In this document: positions 43,397 to 53,409 of the stretch, one piece after another | Numbering within the stretch: the stretch's first letter is position 1 | How the letters are laid out: the number at the start of each line of letters is the position of its first letter | Source: JAYPAN01 sp049597955 | GTDB lineage: Bacteria > Pseudomonadota > Alphaproteobacteria > RS24 | DNA length: 64,000 bases | Assembly: GCA_049597955.1 (NCBI GenBank) | Contig: JBMYND010000006.1 | Span: forward strand, 1-64,000 | Reading direction: 5' to 3' | The notes under the pieces: model-generated | What the model was told of the DNA's origin: nothing | Databases searched by the model: none | The model's input: the letters and a program-made list of their open reading frames with translations, nothing else | Translations under genes and position numbers: made by a program

Positions 43397-44338
43397 ATGC
43401 CCCTGCCCGAAAGCCCTATCATGTTCGCCAATAATCCGCTCGACCGCGCCGGTCATTTGCGCGGTAATCCGGACTGGCTGGCGGCGCAATTTGCCGATGA
43501 CAGCGCCCTGTTTGTGCCGCTTTGGCATTTGCAGCCCTTGATTTTGCCGGAGCTGAACCGCGGCGACGGGCGTGATGTTGGCTGGCTGCCGCGCGCCGCG
43601 CTGGGCGCGGCCCTGCACCCGGACAGCCTGTCGGTTTTTCTTGGCATGAACCGGCGCAATAAGCCGCTTTTTGCGGTCGATGTCAGCCGATTATCCAGCC
43701 CCGAAGATATTGGCCCGTTTAAGGGCATGGGGCATTTTGAGGATTTGCGGTCACTGGCCGCCGCCGGCGATATGGCGCGCACCGAGCTGGCCATTCTGGC
43801 GCAAGCCAAGGCCATGCTGGACTGGCATTTGCGGCATGGCTTTTGCGCCGTATGCGGTGCGCCTTCGCAAATGGGCGAAGGTGGTTACAAGCGGGTTTGC
43901 CCGTCTTGCGGGGCGGAGCATTTTCCGCGCACCGACCCGGTGGTTATCATGCTGGCCACGCATGGCGATAAATGCCTGCTCGGTCGGCAAAAGGGTTGGC
44001 CGGAGGGCATGTATTCGGCGCTGGCCGGATTTATGGAGCCGGGCGAGACGATTGAGGAGGCGGTTGCGCGCGAATTGCACGAGGAAGCCGGTATTCACGT
44101 TTCCGCCGTGCGCTATTATGGCGGCCAGCCCTGGCCTTTCCCTGCTTCTTTGATGATTGGCTGTCTGGCCGATGCTGACAGCACGGAAATCATTCTTGAC
44201 GATGTTGAGCTGGAAGACGCCAAATGGGTGGCGCGCGGTGATGTGCAGGCCGCGTTTAATGGCGCGGGCGGGGTTGCCATACCGCCGGAAATGGCGATAG
44301 CGCATCAGCTTATGCGGGCTTTTGCGGACGGCAATTAG
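43397..44338 (+). CDS. nudC: NADH pyrophosphatase / NAD-capped RNA hydrolase
   Basis: The product has 313 residues. It has an N-terminal domain, a zinc ribbon 'CAVCGAPSQMGEGGYKRVC' followed by 'CGAEHFPRTDPVVI', and a Nudix box 'GFMEPGETIEEAVARELHEE'. It splits NAD(H) and decaps NAD-RNA. ATG 43397 follows 'acgagg'. Confidence 0.93.
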   Translation: MPLPESPIMFANNPLDRAGHLRGNPDWLAAQFADDSALFVPLWHLQPLILPELNRGDGRDVGWLPRAALGAALHPDSLSVFLGMNRRNKPLFAVDVSRLSSPEDIGPFKGMGHFEDLRSLAAAGDMARTELAILAQAKAMLDWHLRHGFCAVCGAPSQMGEGGYKRVCPSCGAEHFPRTDPVVIMLATHGDKCLLGRQKGWPEGMYSALAGFMEPGETIEEAVARELHEEAGIHVSAVRYYGGQPWPFPASLMIGCLADADSTEIILDDVELEDAKWVARGDVQAAFNGAGGVAIPPEMAIAHQLMRAFADGN

Positions 44339-44349
44339 GCCAAACCGGC

Positions 44350-45192
44350 TCAATCGCTTTTCAGGGTTTTGCGCTCCGGTGCCGCTTTGTAAACGCCCAA
44401 AACATCCATCTCCGAGCAATAGAAATTCAGCTCTTCCAGCGCCAGTCGCACCGGGCGGCTGTCGGGATGGCCTTCAATATCAGCATAGAATTGCGTCGCC
44501 ATAAATCCGTCCGGCTGATAGCTTTCCAGCTTGGTCATATTCACCCCATTAGTGGCAAAGCCGCCCAAAGCCTTGTAAAGCGCCGCCGGCACATTGCGCA
44601 CCCGAAAGATGAAGCTGGTTATCACATCACCGGCATCCGGCTCGGCATCGTCCGGCTTGGCCGACATGATAAGAAAGCGCGTTGTGTTGCGCTGGCTGTC
44701 CTCGATATTCTCGCGCACCACATCCAACCCGTAAATCTCTGCCGCCAGCTGGCTGGCAATGGCCGCATGTCCGGCTTCGGCGCGGTCGGCCAATTCGCGC
44801 GCCGCACCGGCCGTATCAGCCGCCACAATAGGCTGCAAGCCCATTTCATCAATCAGCTTGCGGCATTGTCCAAGCGCCATTTCATGGCTGTGAACATGGG
44901 TTAACGCACTGGCATCCGCGCCTTTCAGCGCCAGCAGGCAATGGTTTACCCGCATGAAATGTTCGCCAATAATGTAAAGACCGGAGCCGGGCAGCAGCCG
45001 GTGAATATCAGCCACGCGACCGGCCACCGTATTTTCCACCGGTATCATCGCCAAAGCAGCCGCGCCGGAAGCCAAAGCCTCAAACGCATCGTCAAACCGT
45101 GTGCAGGGCAGTATTTCCATATCCGGATACAGCGTGTTGCAGGCAATATGCGAATTGGCCCCCGGCTCACCCTGAAATGCTATTTTGACCAT
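44350..45192 (-). CDS. pheA: Prephenate dehydratase
   Basis: The product has 280 residues. It converts prephenate to phenylpyruvate for phenylalanine. The catalytic domain (1-180) has 'FQGEPGANSHIA', 'IPVENTVAGRV', 'SHEMALGQC' and 'NTTRFLIM'; the ACT regulatory domain reads 'GVNMTKLESYQPDG', where most relatives have ESRP. It is the free-standing alphaproteobacterial form without chorismate mutase. It lies 16 bases after kdsB. Confidence 0.94.
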   Translation of the reverse strand: MVKIAFQGEPGANSHIACNTLYPDMEILPCTRFDDAFEALASGAAALAMIPVENTVAGRVADIHRLLPGSGLYIIGEHFMRVNHCLLALKGADASALTHVHSHEMALGQCRKLIDEMGLQPIVAADTAGAARELADRAEAGHAAIASQLAAEIYGLDVVRENIEDSQRNTTRFLIMSAKPDDAEPDAGDVITSFIFRVRNVPAALYKALGGFATNGVNMTKLESYQPDGFMATQFYADIEGHPDSRPVRLALEELNFYCSEMDVLGVYKAAPERKTLKSD

Positions 45193-45208
45193 TGCTCCCT
45201 CTCTTGCT

Positions 45209-45964
45209 TCAAGCCGGATTATCCTGCCCGCTCAGCATGGCATCCGCAAGTGCCAGATCATCGGGCGTATCAACGCCGACCGGCACAGTATCGACACAGG
45301 CCACTGCCATTTCCATACCGGCCTCAAGCGCGCGCAATTGCTCCAGCTTTTCGCGGGCTTCCAAGGGCGAAGGCGGCAGAGCAACAAACCGCGCCAAGGC
45401 TTCGCGCCAATAGGCATACAGCCCGATATGATGATACAGCGCGCCGTCGCCATAAGGGGCGGTCGCACGGGTGAAATACAGCGCGCGCGCCGGTTCGGGC
45501 GGTGTCCGCATGGATAAAACCGCTTTCACGACATTCGGATTGTCGCGCTCTTCGGCTTGGCTAATTTCCGCCGCCAGCGTGGCAATATCGCCATAGGGCA
45601 GGCAAGCCAGCGCCGCGCCAATCAGCGATGGGTCAAGCGTCGGTAAATCGCCTTGCAAATTGACAATCGCATCATGGCTGCCGGACGGGTCAATTTGCTG
45701 CAAAGCGGCGAAAATACGGTCGGAGCCGGAGGGTAAATCAGCATCGGTCAGCACCGCTTCACCGCCTTCGGCGCGCACCGCTTCCGCGATTTCCGGCTCT
45801 GCGGCGGCGACCACCACACGGGCGCAATCGGCCTCGCATGCACGCCGCCAGACCTGCACAATCATCGGCGCGCCACCGCACAAAGCCAAGGGCTTATTGG
45901 GCAGGCGCGTTGAAGCCATGCGGGCGGGAATCAATATCACCGGATTGTCAATTTTGCGCGCCAT
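45209..45964 (-). CDS. kdsB: 3-deoxy-manno-octulosonate cytidylyltransferase
   Basis: The product has 251 residues. It activates KDO with CTP for lipopolysaccharide core synthesis. It shows 'IPARMASTRLPNKPLA' at the nucleotide site, 'SGSDRI', 'NLQGDLP' and 'HIGLYAYWREAL'. It is first of a leftward pair with pheA, an arrangement common in alphaproteobacteria. Confidence 0.95.
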   Translation of the reverse strand: MARKIDNPVILIPARMASTRLPNKPLALCGGAPMIVQVWRRACEADCARVVVAAAEPEIAEAVRAEGGEAVLTDADLPSGSDRIFAALQQIDPSGSHDAIVNLQGDLPTLDPSLIGAALACLPYGDIATLAAEISQAEERDNPNVVKAVLSMRTPPEPARALYFTRATAPYGDGALYHHIGLYAYWREALARFVALPPSPLEAREKLEQLRALEAGMEMAVACVDTVPVGVDTPDDLALADAMLSGQDNPA

Positions 45965-46147
45965 GGCGGCACCCTCAATGCTTGCGACTCAACTGTTCAT
46001 TTCCTAGTCTGTGCGACGCTACGCCGCAAGTCTTAATCGCCGATAAGATTGTAGGTTGCACTCGCTAAGCAGGGCATTGACCCGCCCGCAATTTATGGCC
46101 ATAAGCGAGCTGGCAGGCGCATATGCCGGCAGGTTAAAGAGGGTGAC

Positions 46148-46669
46148 ATGGATAGTTTTGAACTCAATAAAATTGCCGGTGCGGTGCTTTTTACCCTGCT
46201 GGTCTATCTCGGCGTTCAAAATCTGGGCGACATATTGTTTCACAGCGAACCGGCCAATCCGCAAGCCTATATTGTCGAAGGCGTGATTGAAGAAGGCGCA
46301 AGCATTGACAGCGCCGCCGCCGCCGAGGAAACCGTCAGCATTGCCGAATTGCTGCAAACCGCCTCCGTCGACAAAGGCATGAAAGTGGCCAAGAAATGTA
46401 TTTCCTGCCACAGTTTCGAGCAGGGCGGCGCCAATAAAATCGGCCCGGCTTTGTGGGGCATTGTTGACCGCAAAATTGCCGATGATGCCAGCTTTAAGTA
46501 TTCCGGCGCTTTATCCGGCCTTGGTGGCAATTGGGATTATGAGCAGTTAAACGGCTTTCTTGAAAATCCGAAAAAATATGCCGCCGGCACCAATATGGCC
46601 TTTGCCGGTCTGCGCAAGGCCAAAGACCGCGCCAATATTATCAGCTATCTTGACAGTCTGAAAGACTAG
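46148..46669 (+). CDS. Membrane-anchored c-type cytochrome
   Basis: The product has 173 residues. An uncleaved N-terminal membrane helix (about 10-30) and a short linker precede a class I cytochrome c domain with heme site 'CISCH' (84-88) and axial Met in 'GTNMAFAGL'. It resembles CycM-type cytochromes that link the bc1 complex to terminal oxidases. It stands alone between kdsB and the peptide importer. Confidence 0.9.
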   Translation: MDSFELNKIAGAVLFTLLVYLGVQNLGDILFHSEPANPQAYIVEGVIEEGASIDSAAAAEETVSIAELLQTASVDKGMKVAKKCISCHSFEQGGANKIGPALWGIVDRKIADDASFKYSGALSGLGGNWDYEQLNGFLENPKKYAAGTNMAFAGLRKAKDRANIISYLDSLKD

Positions 46670-46791
46670 CCGCCTGCCACTTGACCGGAGAATGAGGCGG
46701 GCCGGAAGGCAAGGCGGGCCGCTTGCTTGCGCCGCCCATCTCTGCTTCACTTGCCCGATTGGTATCGTGGCCTCACTGACGGGAGAAGCCC

Positions 46792-48624
46792 ATGCAGCGT
46801 GTAATTTTGCGACAATATAGTCTGTGGGTGGCTGTTTTCAGCCTTACATTAGGGGCCATTGCGCCTGCCCTTGCAGAACAAAGCCCTGTTGAACGCCATG
46901 GCATATCGCTGTTTGGCACACCGGCTTTGCCGAAAGGTTTTGCGCATTTTCCCTATGTCAATCCGCAAGCCCCCAAAGGCGGCACGCTGAATGTGGCGGC
47001 AATTGGCACATTTGACAGTGTGAACCGGTTTTCCATTAAGGGAAATCCGGCCGAGGGCCTGCCATTGGTGCATGACACGCTGATGGTCGCCAATCTTGAC
47101 GAAGCCGGTTCCGGCTATGGGCTGATTGCGCAGACGGTCAGCCATCCGGCTGATTATTCATCCGTCACCTTTACTTTACGCAAAACGGCGCGGTTTTCCG
47201 ATAACAGCCCGATTACCGCCAATGATGTCGCCTATTCACTCGATGCGCTGCGCCAAGCGCATCCGTTTTATCGCGCCTATTATAATGATGTCGAAAACAC
47301 CGAAATTTTAGGCCCGCATAAAATTCGCTTTGTCTTTTCACAGACCGGCAATCGGGAATTACCGCTTATTCTCGGCCAATTGCCAGTGCTGTCGAAAGCC
47401 TGGTGGACGACAGGGGGGCGCGGCCTTGACAAGACCACTTTGGAACTGCCTGTGACCTCCGGCGCTTATCGCATTGCCGCGCTTGAGCCGGGACGCAGCA
47501 TCACCTATCAACGGCTTGCCGATTATTGGGGTCGCGATTTGAACGTCAATATCGGCATGCATAATTTCGATACAATAAAATATCTGTCTTTTGGCGATGA
47601 CACAGTGGCGTTTGAGGCGCTGAAAGCGGGCGAAGTGCATTATCGGCGCGAATATTCCTCGCGCGTTTGGGCGACCGGCTATGATTTGCCATCGGTTGAG
47701 AAAGGCCAATTGCAGCGCGAAACCGTGGCGCTTGAAAACAGCCACGGCATGCAAGCCTTTGTGATGAATACGCGCCGCGCGCCCTTCAACAATATCTATG
47801 TCCGCGAAGCACTGAATTGGGCGTTTGACTTTGAATGGACGAATAAAAACCTGTTTTACGGGCAATATGCCCGCACTGGCTCATTTTTTGAAAATTCCGA
47901 ATTGGCGGCCACCGGCAAGCCAAGCGCGGCCGAGCTTGAGGTGTTACTGCCCTTGCGTGACCAGTTGCCGCCGGCTGTGTTTGACGCGCCGCCCGCCAAT
48001 CCGGTGACCGATGGCAGCGGCAATATACGCACGCATTTGCGCAAGGCCCGTGCCCTGCTGCAACAGGCGGGCTGGACAATAGAAAATGGCAAATTGCAGA
48101 AAAACGGCACGCCGATGGAAATCGAATTTCTGTTGGTGCAACCGGCTTTTGAGCGCATTGTCGGTGCCTATATCCGCAATTTGGAAAGGCTTGGCATTGA
48201 TGCGCGCATGCGCACCATTGACCCGACGCAATATCAAAACCGGCTGACCAATTATGATTTTGATATTTCGGTCTATAGTTTTCGCCAATCGCTGTCGCCG
48301 GGCAATGAGCAACGCGATTTTTGGTCAAGCGCCGCCGCCGACCGGCCGGGCGGGCGCAATTTGATTGGCATTAAAAACAAGGCAGTGGATATTTTGGTCG
48401 AAAAGCTGATATTTGCCCCCTCACGCGACCGGCTTGTCGCGGCCAGCCGGGCGCTTGACCGCGTCTTGCGCGCCAATCATTATGTGGTGCCGCAATGGCA
48501 TGCACCGCATGAGCGTCTGGCTTATTGGCAAGGCATTGCCCATGCTGCCCGCCTGCCCAAATATGGGCTGGGCTTTCCATCTGTCTGGTATCGCACCGCA
48601 CCGCATATTGGGCCGCAACCCTAA
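46792..48624 (+). CDS. yejA: Peptide ABC transporter substrate-binding protein (YejA-like, SBP family 5)
   Basis: The product has 610 residues with a signal peptide (about 1-29). The family-5 binding-protein fold shows 'FPYVNPQAPKGGTLNVAAIG', 'RFSDNSPITANDVAYSLDAL' and a C-terminal lobe. It captures oligopeptides in the periplasm. ATG 46792 follows 'gggaga'. It is first of four genes forming the importer. Confidence 0.92.
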   Translation: MQRVILRQYSLWVAVFSLTLGAIAPALAEQSPVERHGISLFGTPALPKGFAHFPYVNPQAPKGGTLNVAAIGTFDSVNRFSIKGNPAEGLPLVHDTLMVANLDEAGSGYGLIAQTVSHPADYSSVTFTLRKTARFSDNSPITANDVAYSLDALRQAHPFYRAYYNDVENTEILGPHKIRFVFSQTGNRELPLILGQLPVLSKAWWTTGGRGLDKTTLELPVTSGAYRIAALEPGRSITYQRLADYWGRDLNVNIGMHNFDTIKYLSFGDDTVAFEALKAGEVHYRREYSSRVWATGYDLPSVEKGQLQRETVALENSHGMQAFVMNTRRAPFNNIYVREALNWAFDFEWTNKNLFYGQYARTGSFFENSELAATGKPSAAELEVLLPLRDQLPPAVFDAPPANPVTDGSGNIRTHLRKARALLQQAGWTIENGKLQKNGTPMEIEFLLVQPAFERIVGAYIRNLERLGIDARMRTIDPTQYQNRLTNYDFDISVYSFRQSLSPGNEQRDFWSSAAADRPGGRNLIGIKNKAVDILVEKLIFAPSRDRLVAASRALDRVLRANHYVVPQWHAPHERLAYWQGIAHAARLPKYGLGFPSVWYRTAPHIGPQP

Positions 48625-48741
48625 GCCACAGACCACGCGCTATGCGCGCCATCATGCCCCTTGCCGGAGCCTCCCCATATCGGCATACTGACGGCGTTCC
48701 TGGCCATTTTCACCGGCTATTTCAAGGAGAACCAAGCCGCC

Positions 48742-49842
48742 ATGTCAGCCTATATTTTGCGCCGATTGCTGCTGATGATTCCGACGATTTTCGGGGTCAT
48801 GGCGATAAGCTTTGCGTTGGTGCAATTCGCGCCGGGCGGGCCGGTTGAGCGCATTATTGCACAATTGCAGGGCCATGATGTCGGGGCGACAGCGCGTTTC
48901 ACCTCTCTGCAAGAAGGTGCGATGAGTGGCACGGGCGCGGCGTCCGCCATGGCCAGCAAATATCGCGGCGCGCAAGGGCTTGACCCGGAATTTATTGCCG
49001 AATTGGAAGCCCAATTCGGCTTTGACAAACCGATGCATGAACGTTTTGTCAAAATGCTGGCTGACTATCTCCGCTTTGATTTCGGCCAAAGCTATTATCG
49101 CGATATTGCGGTGATTGACCTGATTGCGGAAAAACTGCCGGTTTCCATCACGCTTGGCCTGTGGTCAACCTTGCTCACCTATTTAATATCGATTCCGCTT
49201 GGCATTGCCAAAGCGCGCCGCGACGGTACAGCTTTCGATATGTGGACATCGGCAGTGATTATTGTCAGCTATGCCATTCCCGGCTTTTTATTCGCCGTGG
49301 CGCTCATTGTGCTGTTTGCCGGCGGCAGCTATTTTAACTGGTTCCCCTTGCGTGGCCTGACTTCCGACAATTTCAGCGAGTTGAGCTTTATCGGACAAGT
49401 CGCCGATTATCTCTGGCATATTTTCCTGCCGGTTCTGGCATTGACCATTGGCGGTTTTGCCACCACCTCGCTATTGACCAAAAACGCCTTTCTCGACGAA
49501 ATTCGCAAACAATATGTGATGACCGCGCGCGCCAAAGGGCTGGATGAAAAACAAGTGCTGTATGGCCATGTTTTCCGCAATGCCATGCTGATTGTAATTG
49601 CCGGTTTTCCCGGTGCCTTTATCGGAGCATTTTTCACCGGCTCGCTGTTGATTGAGACAATTTTCTCGCTCGACGGGCTGGGGCTGCTCTCCTATGAAAG
49701 CATTGTCAATCGCGACTATCCGGTGGTTTTCGCTTCGCTGTATATTTTCGGGCTTATCGGGCTTGTCGTCACCCTATTGTCGGATTTGACCTATATGTTG
49801 GTTGACCCGCGTATCGACTTTGAAGCACGCGGGAGGGGTTAG
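48742..49842 (+). CDS. yejB: Peptide ABC transporter permease (YejB-like)
   Basis: The product has 366 residues and six predicted membrane segments. It starts 'YILRRLLLMIPTIFGVMAIS', typical of DppB/YejB permeases, and has the ATPase-contact loop 'MTARAKGLDEKQVLYGHVFR'. ATG 48742 follows AAGGAGA. Confidence 0.93.
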   Translation: MSAYILRRLLLMIPTIFGVMAISFALVQFAPGGPVERIIAQLQGHDVGATARFTSLQEGAMSGTGAASAMASKYRGAQGLDPEFIAELEAQFGFDKPMHERFVKMLADYLRFDFGQSYYRDIAVIDLIAEKLPVSITLGLWSTLLTYLISIPLGIAKARRDGTAFDMWTSAVIIVSYAIPGFLFAVALIVLFAGGSYFNWFPLRGLTSDNFSELSFIGQVADYLWHIFLPVLALTIGGFATTSLLTKNAFLDEIRKQYVMTARAKGLDEKQVLYGHVFRNAMLIVIAGFPGAFIGAFFTGSLLIETIFSLDGLGLLSYESIVNRDYPVVFASLYIFGLIGLVVTLLSDLTYMLVDPRIDFEARGRG

Positions 49843-49846
49843 CTGC

Positions 49847-50887
49847 ATGGCCAAACGCTTTTCCCTGTCGCCGCTCAATCAACGCCGCTGGCGCAATTTC
49901 AAAGCCAATAAGCGCGGGTTAATATCGCTTTACCTATTCGCTGTTTTATTCACCCTGACCTTATTTGCCGAATTTCTGGCCAATGACAAACCGCTGCTCA
50001 TCCTGCTCGACGGGCAGGCTTATGTGCCGGTCTTGCAAGCCTATCCGGAAACCGAATTTGGCGGGGACTTTGCGACAGAGGCTGATTACCGCGACCCATT
50101 TGTTGTGTCGTTGATTGAAGATAAGGGCGGGCGCATAGTCTGGCCGATTTTGCGCTACAGCTATGACACGATAAATCTTGACCTTGAGCGCCCCGCGCCT
50201 GCGCCGCCCAGCGCCGCCAATTGGCTTGGCACGGATGACCAGGGCCGCGACGTGCTGGCCCGGCTGATTTACGGGTTTCGCATTTCTATCCTGTTTGGCC
50301 TGACCCTGACATTGGCTTCCTCGCTGGTCGGGATTTGCGCCGGTGCGGTGCAGGGCTATTTTGGCGGCTGGGTGGATTTGGGCATGCAGCGTTTCATCGA
50401 AATATGGACATCCGTGCCATCGCTTTATTTGCTGATTATCATCGCCGCCGTGATTGAGCCGGGCTTTTGGATTTTGCTCGGCATTTTGCTTTTATTTTCA
50501 TGGGTGGCGCTGGTCGGCGTGGTGCGCGCGGAGTTTTTGCGGGCGCGCAATTTTGAATATATTGAGGCCGCCCGCGCGCTCGGCATTGGCAATGTCACCA
50601 TTATGTATCGCCATATTCTGCCCAATGCGATGGTTGCCACACTGACTTTCATGCCCTTTATTTTGAATGCCTCCATCACCACTTTGACCTCGCTTGATTT
50701 TCTGGGCTTCGGCCTGCCGCCCGGCTCGCCCTCTTTGGGGGAATTGCTGGCGCAGGGCAAAGCCAATTTGCAAGCCCCCTGGCTTGGCCTGTCCGGCTTT
50801 TTCACCATTGCCATTATGCTGTCCATGCTGGTCTTTATCGGCGAAGCGGTGCGCGATGCGTTTGACCCGCGCAAAACCCTCGGATAG
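49847..50887 (+). CDS. yejE: Peptide ABC transporter permease (YejE-like)
   Basis: The product has 346 residues. It has an N-terminal 'RRWRNFKANKRGLISLYLF' and the permease loop 'YIEAARALGIGNVTIMYRHI'; the periplasmic part before 'LGTDDQGRDVLARL' matches YejE. It starts four bases after yejB behind GGGAGGGG. Confidence 0.93.
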   Translation: MAKRFSLSPLNQRRWRNFKANKRGLISLYLFAVLFTLTLFAEFLANDKPLLILLDGQAYVPVLQAYPETEFGGDFATEADYRDPFVVSLIEDKGGRIVWPILRYSYDTINLDLERPAPAPPSAANWLGTDDQGRDVLARLIYGFRISILFGLTLTLASSLVGICAGAVQGYFGGWVDLGMQRFIEIWTSVPSLYLLIIIAAVIEPGFWILLGILLLFSWVALVGVVRAEFLRARNFEYIEAARALGIGNVTIMYRHILPNAMVATLTFMPFILNASITTLTSLDFLGFGLPPGSPSLGELLAQGKANLQAPWLGLSGFFTIAIMLSMLVFIGEAVRDAFDPRKTLG

Positions 50888-50896
50888 GCCAGACCC

Positions 50897-52510
50897 ATGA
50901 CGCCGATTGAAGAACCCAAAGATAAATTACTGATGGTCGAAAGGCTGCATGTCGGCTTTCGCAGCGATGGCCAAGATATTGATGCGGTGGATGATGTTTC
51001 TTTCGACCTCAATGTCGGCGAAACATTGGGGCTGGTCGGCGAAAGCGGCTCCGGCAAATCGGTTTCCGCTTTGTCAATTTTGCAATTGCTTCCCTATCCG
51101 ACCGCCTTTCACCGGCGCGGCACGATATTGTTTAATGGTGAGGATATCAGCATGGCGACGCAAGACCGGATTCGCCAATTGCGCGGCAATGATATTTCAA
51201 TGGTGTTTCAAGAGCCCATGTCTTCGCTCAACCCGCTGCATGCGATTGGCCGACAAATCAGCGAGGTGATTTTGCTGCACCGTCCGGTATCAGCCAAAGC
51301 CGCCATGCATGAGGCGGTTCAATTGCTGCACCGTGTCGGCCTGCCCGATGCCGAGCAGAAATATAATGCGCTGCCGCATGAGCTTTCCGGCGGGCAAAGA
51401 CAGCGCGTTGTGATTGCCATGGCGCTGGCCAATCGCCCGAAATTGCTGATTGCCGACGAGCCGACCACGGCGTTGGATGTGACTATTCAAAAGCAGATTC
51501 TCGAATTGCTGAAACAATTGCAGGCCGAAACCGGCATGGCGATTTTGCTGATTACCCATGATTTGGGCATTGTGAAAAAAATGGCTGACCGGGTTTGTGT
51601 GATGCAAAATGGCAAAATTGTCGAACAGGGGCCGGTTCGTCAGGTGATTGAAACCCCGCAACATGAATATACGCAAAAGCTGGTTGACGCCGAGCCGAAA
51701 GGCGCGCCTGTCGCCTCGCCCTCTTTGACCTCGATAATGTCGGTCAATGATTTGAAAGTCTGGTTTCCGCTGAAACGCGGCCTGATGCGGCGCACTTATG
51801 ATTATGTGCGGGCGGTGGATGATGTTTCCTTCACCATTGCCGAGGGGCGCACTTTGGGCATTGTCGGGGAAAGCGGCTCGGGTAAAACCAGCCTAGGCCG
51901 CGCCCTGCTTGGCCTGCTGCCGGCGCGCGGTCGGGTGGTGTTTGACGCGCGCGATGTGCTGGAAGCGACCGCCGCCCAGCGCCGTGCCATGCGTCGGCAT
52001 TTGCAAATCGTTTTTCAAGACCCGTTTGGCGCGCTTTCCCCGCGCATGCCGGTTAATGAGATTATTGCCGAGGGGCTGAAACTGCACGAACCCGACTTAT
52101 TGCCGGAAGCGCGCGCCCGTCGGGTTGGCGATATTTTGCGCGAGGTTGAACTTGACCCGGCAATTGCCAATCGCTATCCGCATGAGTTTTCCGGCGGCCA
52201 GCGCCAACGGATTGCGATTGCCCGTGCGCTGATATTACAGCCGAAATTTCTGGTGCTGGATGAGCCAACAAGCGCGCTTGACCGTCCCGTGCAGGCACAA
52301 ATTATTGACTTGCTGCGCCGTCTGCAAAATGAAAAAGGGCTGACCTATCTGTTCATCAGCCATGATTTGAAAGTGGTGCGCGCACTGGCCCATCATATTA
52401 TGGTGATGAAGGATGGAAAATGTGTTGAGACCGGCCCAACCGAGTCAATTTTCACCCGACCGCGCAATCTCTATACGCATGAATTACTGCAAGCGGCGCT
52501 GGATAATTAA
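50897..52510 (+). CDS. yejF: Peptide ABC transporter, fused double ATPase (YejF-like)
   Basis: The product has 537 residues with two nucleotide-binding domains in one chain. Each has Walker A ('GESGSGKSVSALS', 'GESGSGKTSLGRA'), a signature ('LSGGQRQRVVIAMAL', 'FSGGQRQRIAIARAL') and Walker B ('LLIADEPTTALD', 'FLVLDEPTSALD'). It powers uptake through YejB/YejE. Its stop overlaps that of the convergent NlpC/P60 gene. Confidence 0.95.
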   Translation: MTPIEEPKDKLLMVERLHVGFRSDGQDIDAVDDVSFDLNVGETLGLVGESGSGKSVSALSILQLLPYPTAFHRRGTILFNGEDISMATQDRIRQLRGNDISMVFQEPMSSLNPLHAIGRQISEVILLHRPVSAKAAMHEAVQLLHRVGLPDAEQKYNALPHELSGGQRQRVVIAMALANRPKLLIADEPTTALDVTIQKQILELLKQLQAETGMAILLITHDLGIVKKMADRVCVMQNGKIVEQGPVRQVIETPQHEYTQKLVDAEPKGAPVASPSLTSIMSVNDLKVWFPLKRGLMRRTYDYVRAVDDVSFTIAEGRTLGIVGESGSGKTSLGRALLGLLPARGRVVFDARDVLEATAAQRRAMRRHLQIVFQDPFGALSPRMPVNEIIAEGLKLHEPDLLPEARARRVGDILREVELDPAIANRYPHEFSGGQRQRIAIARALILQPKFLVLDEPTSALDRPVQAQIIDLLRRLQNEKGLTYLFISHDLKVVRALAHHIMVMKDGKCVETGPTESIFTRPRNLYTHELLQAALDN

Positions 52511-53409
52511 CCGCCATTTTGGTGCAGTCGTTTAATGCAGCGCAGCGGGCCATCGGTTTTTTCAATACGCGCGCAGGCTTCGGCAAAATCTTCCTCGACA
52601 ACGCGCATATGGGTGGCATTGGCGTGAATCAGCCGGTCAGGCGCGGCCAACAGGCCGACATGGCCTTTCCAGAAAACCAAATCACCGGCTTCGCCCGTCG
52701 CCACTTCCTTGCCCAGCACCGCTTCTTGCATATCGCTGTCGCGCGGACAGGCCATGCCGCATTGGCGCAGCGCAATTTGCACAAGGCCGGAACAATCCAG
52801 CCCCAAGCTTTCCCGCCCACCCCATAAATAAGGTGTGCCGATAAAATGTCGGGCAATCGCTATCGGGTCATTGGCGGTTTGCGACAATGGGGCAATATCA
52901 TCAGCAATGATAAATGCCCCATCCGCCAATTCGGCAAAGCGGCCCTGCATGGCACGCACGGCCAGCCTTGCACCCATGGACAGCGCCATAAGCGGGCGCG
53001 ATTTAATATCGGCATCAGTATATACGAAACTGCGCAAGACGCTCAGTTGATGGGTTGGGGTTTCAACCGGCCCCAAATCTTCCAGCAGCGCATAGCCGAC
53101 ATAATCATCCTCGCGCGATTGGCCCCAAGCAAAAGCGCCGCGCCGTTCATAAACGCGAAAATGCTCACCATGCAAAAGCTGGCTGTCCATTAAGGCGCCA
53201 TGCGCCGGTGCGCGCCGCAGCGCCGTGACCGGCGCAATCACACTGTAATCTTGCCCGCTGACATATTGGCGTGCCTCAACCTCGCCGCGCAAATGCGCCG
53301 CCGCCAAATCATCGCGCCAAGGATTAATGCGCGGGTCGGGCTTTTGCGCAAAACCGGCGGCGCGACCAAGCGGCCTATTGCCGCGATTTTCACCGCCCGC
53401 CTCAGCCAT
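52507..53409 (-). CDS. NlpC/P60 cysteine peptidase with SH3-like domains
   Basis: The product has 300 residues. SH3-like domains (about 40-180) bind cell wall; the C-terminal NlpC/P60 domain shows 'GRESLGLDCSGLVQIAL' with the catalytic Cys and 'GHVGLLA' with the catalytic His. It cuts peptidoglycan or murein peptides, here with no signal peptide, so perhaps for cytoplasmic recycling together with the neighbouring aminopeptidase and peptide importer. ATG 53409 overlaps the aminopeptidase stop by eight bases. Confidence 0.88.
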   Translation of the reverse strand: MAEAGGENRGNRPLGRAAGFAQKPDPRINPWRDDLAAAHLRGEVEARQYVSGQDYSVIAPVTALRRAPAHGALMDSQLLHGEHFRVYERRGAFAWGQSREDDYVGYALLEDLGPVETPTHQLSVLRSFVYTDADIKSRPLMALSMGARLAVRAMQGRFAELADGAFIIADDIAPLSQTANDPIAIARHFIGTPYLWGGRESLGLDCSGLVQIALRQCGMACPRDSDMQEAVLGKEVATGEAGDLVFWKGHVGLLAAPDRLIHANATHMRVVEEDFAEACARIEKTDGPLRCIKRLHQNGG

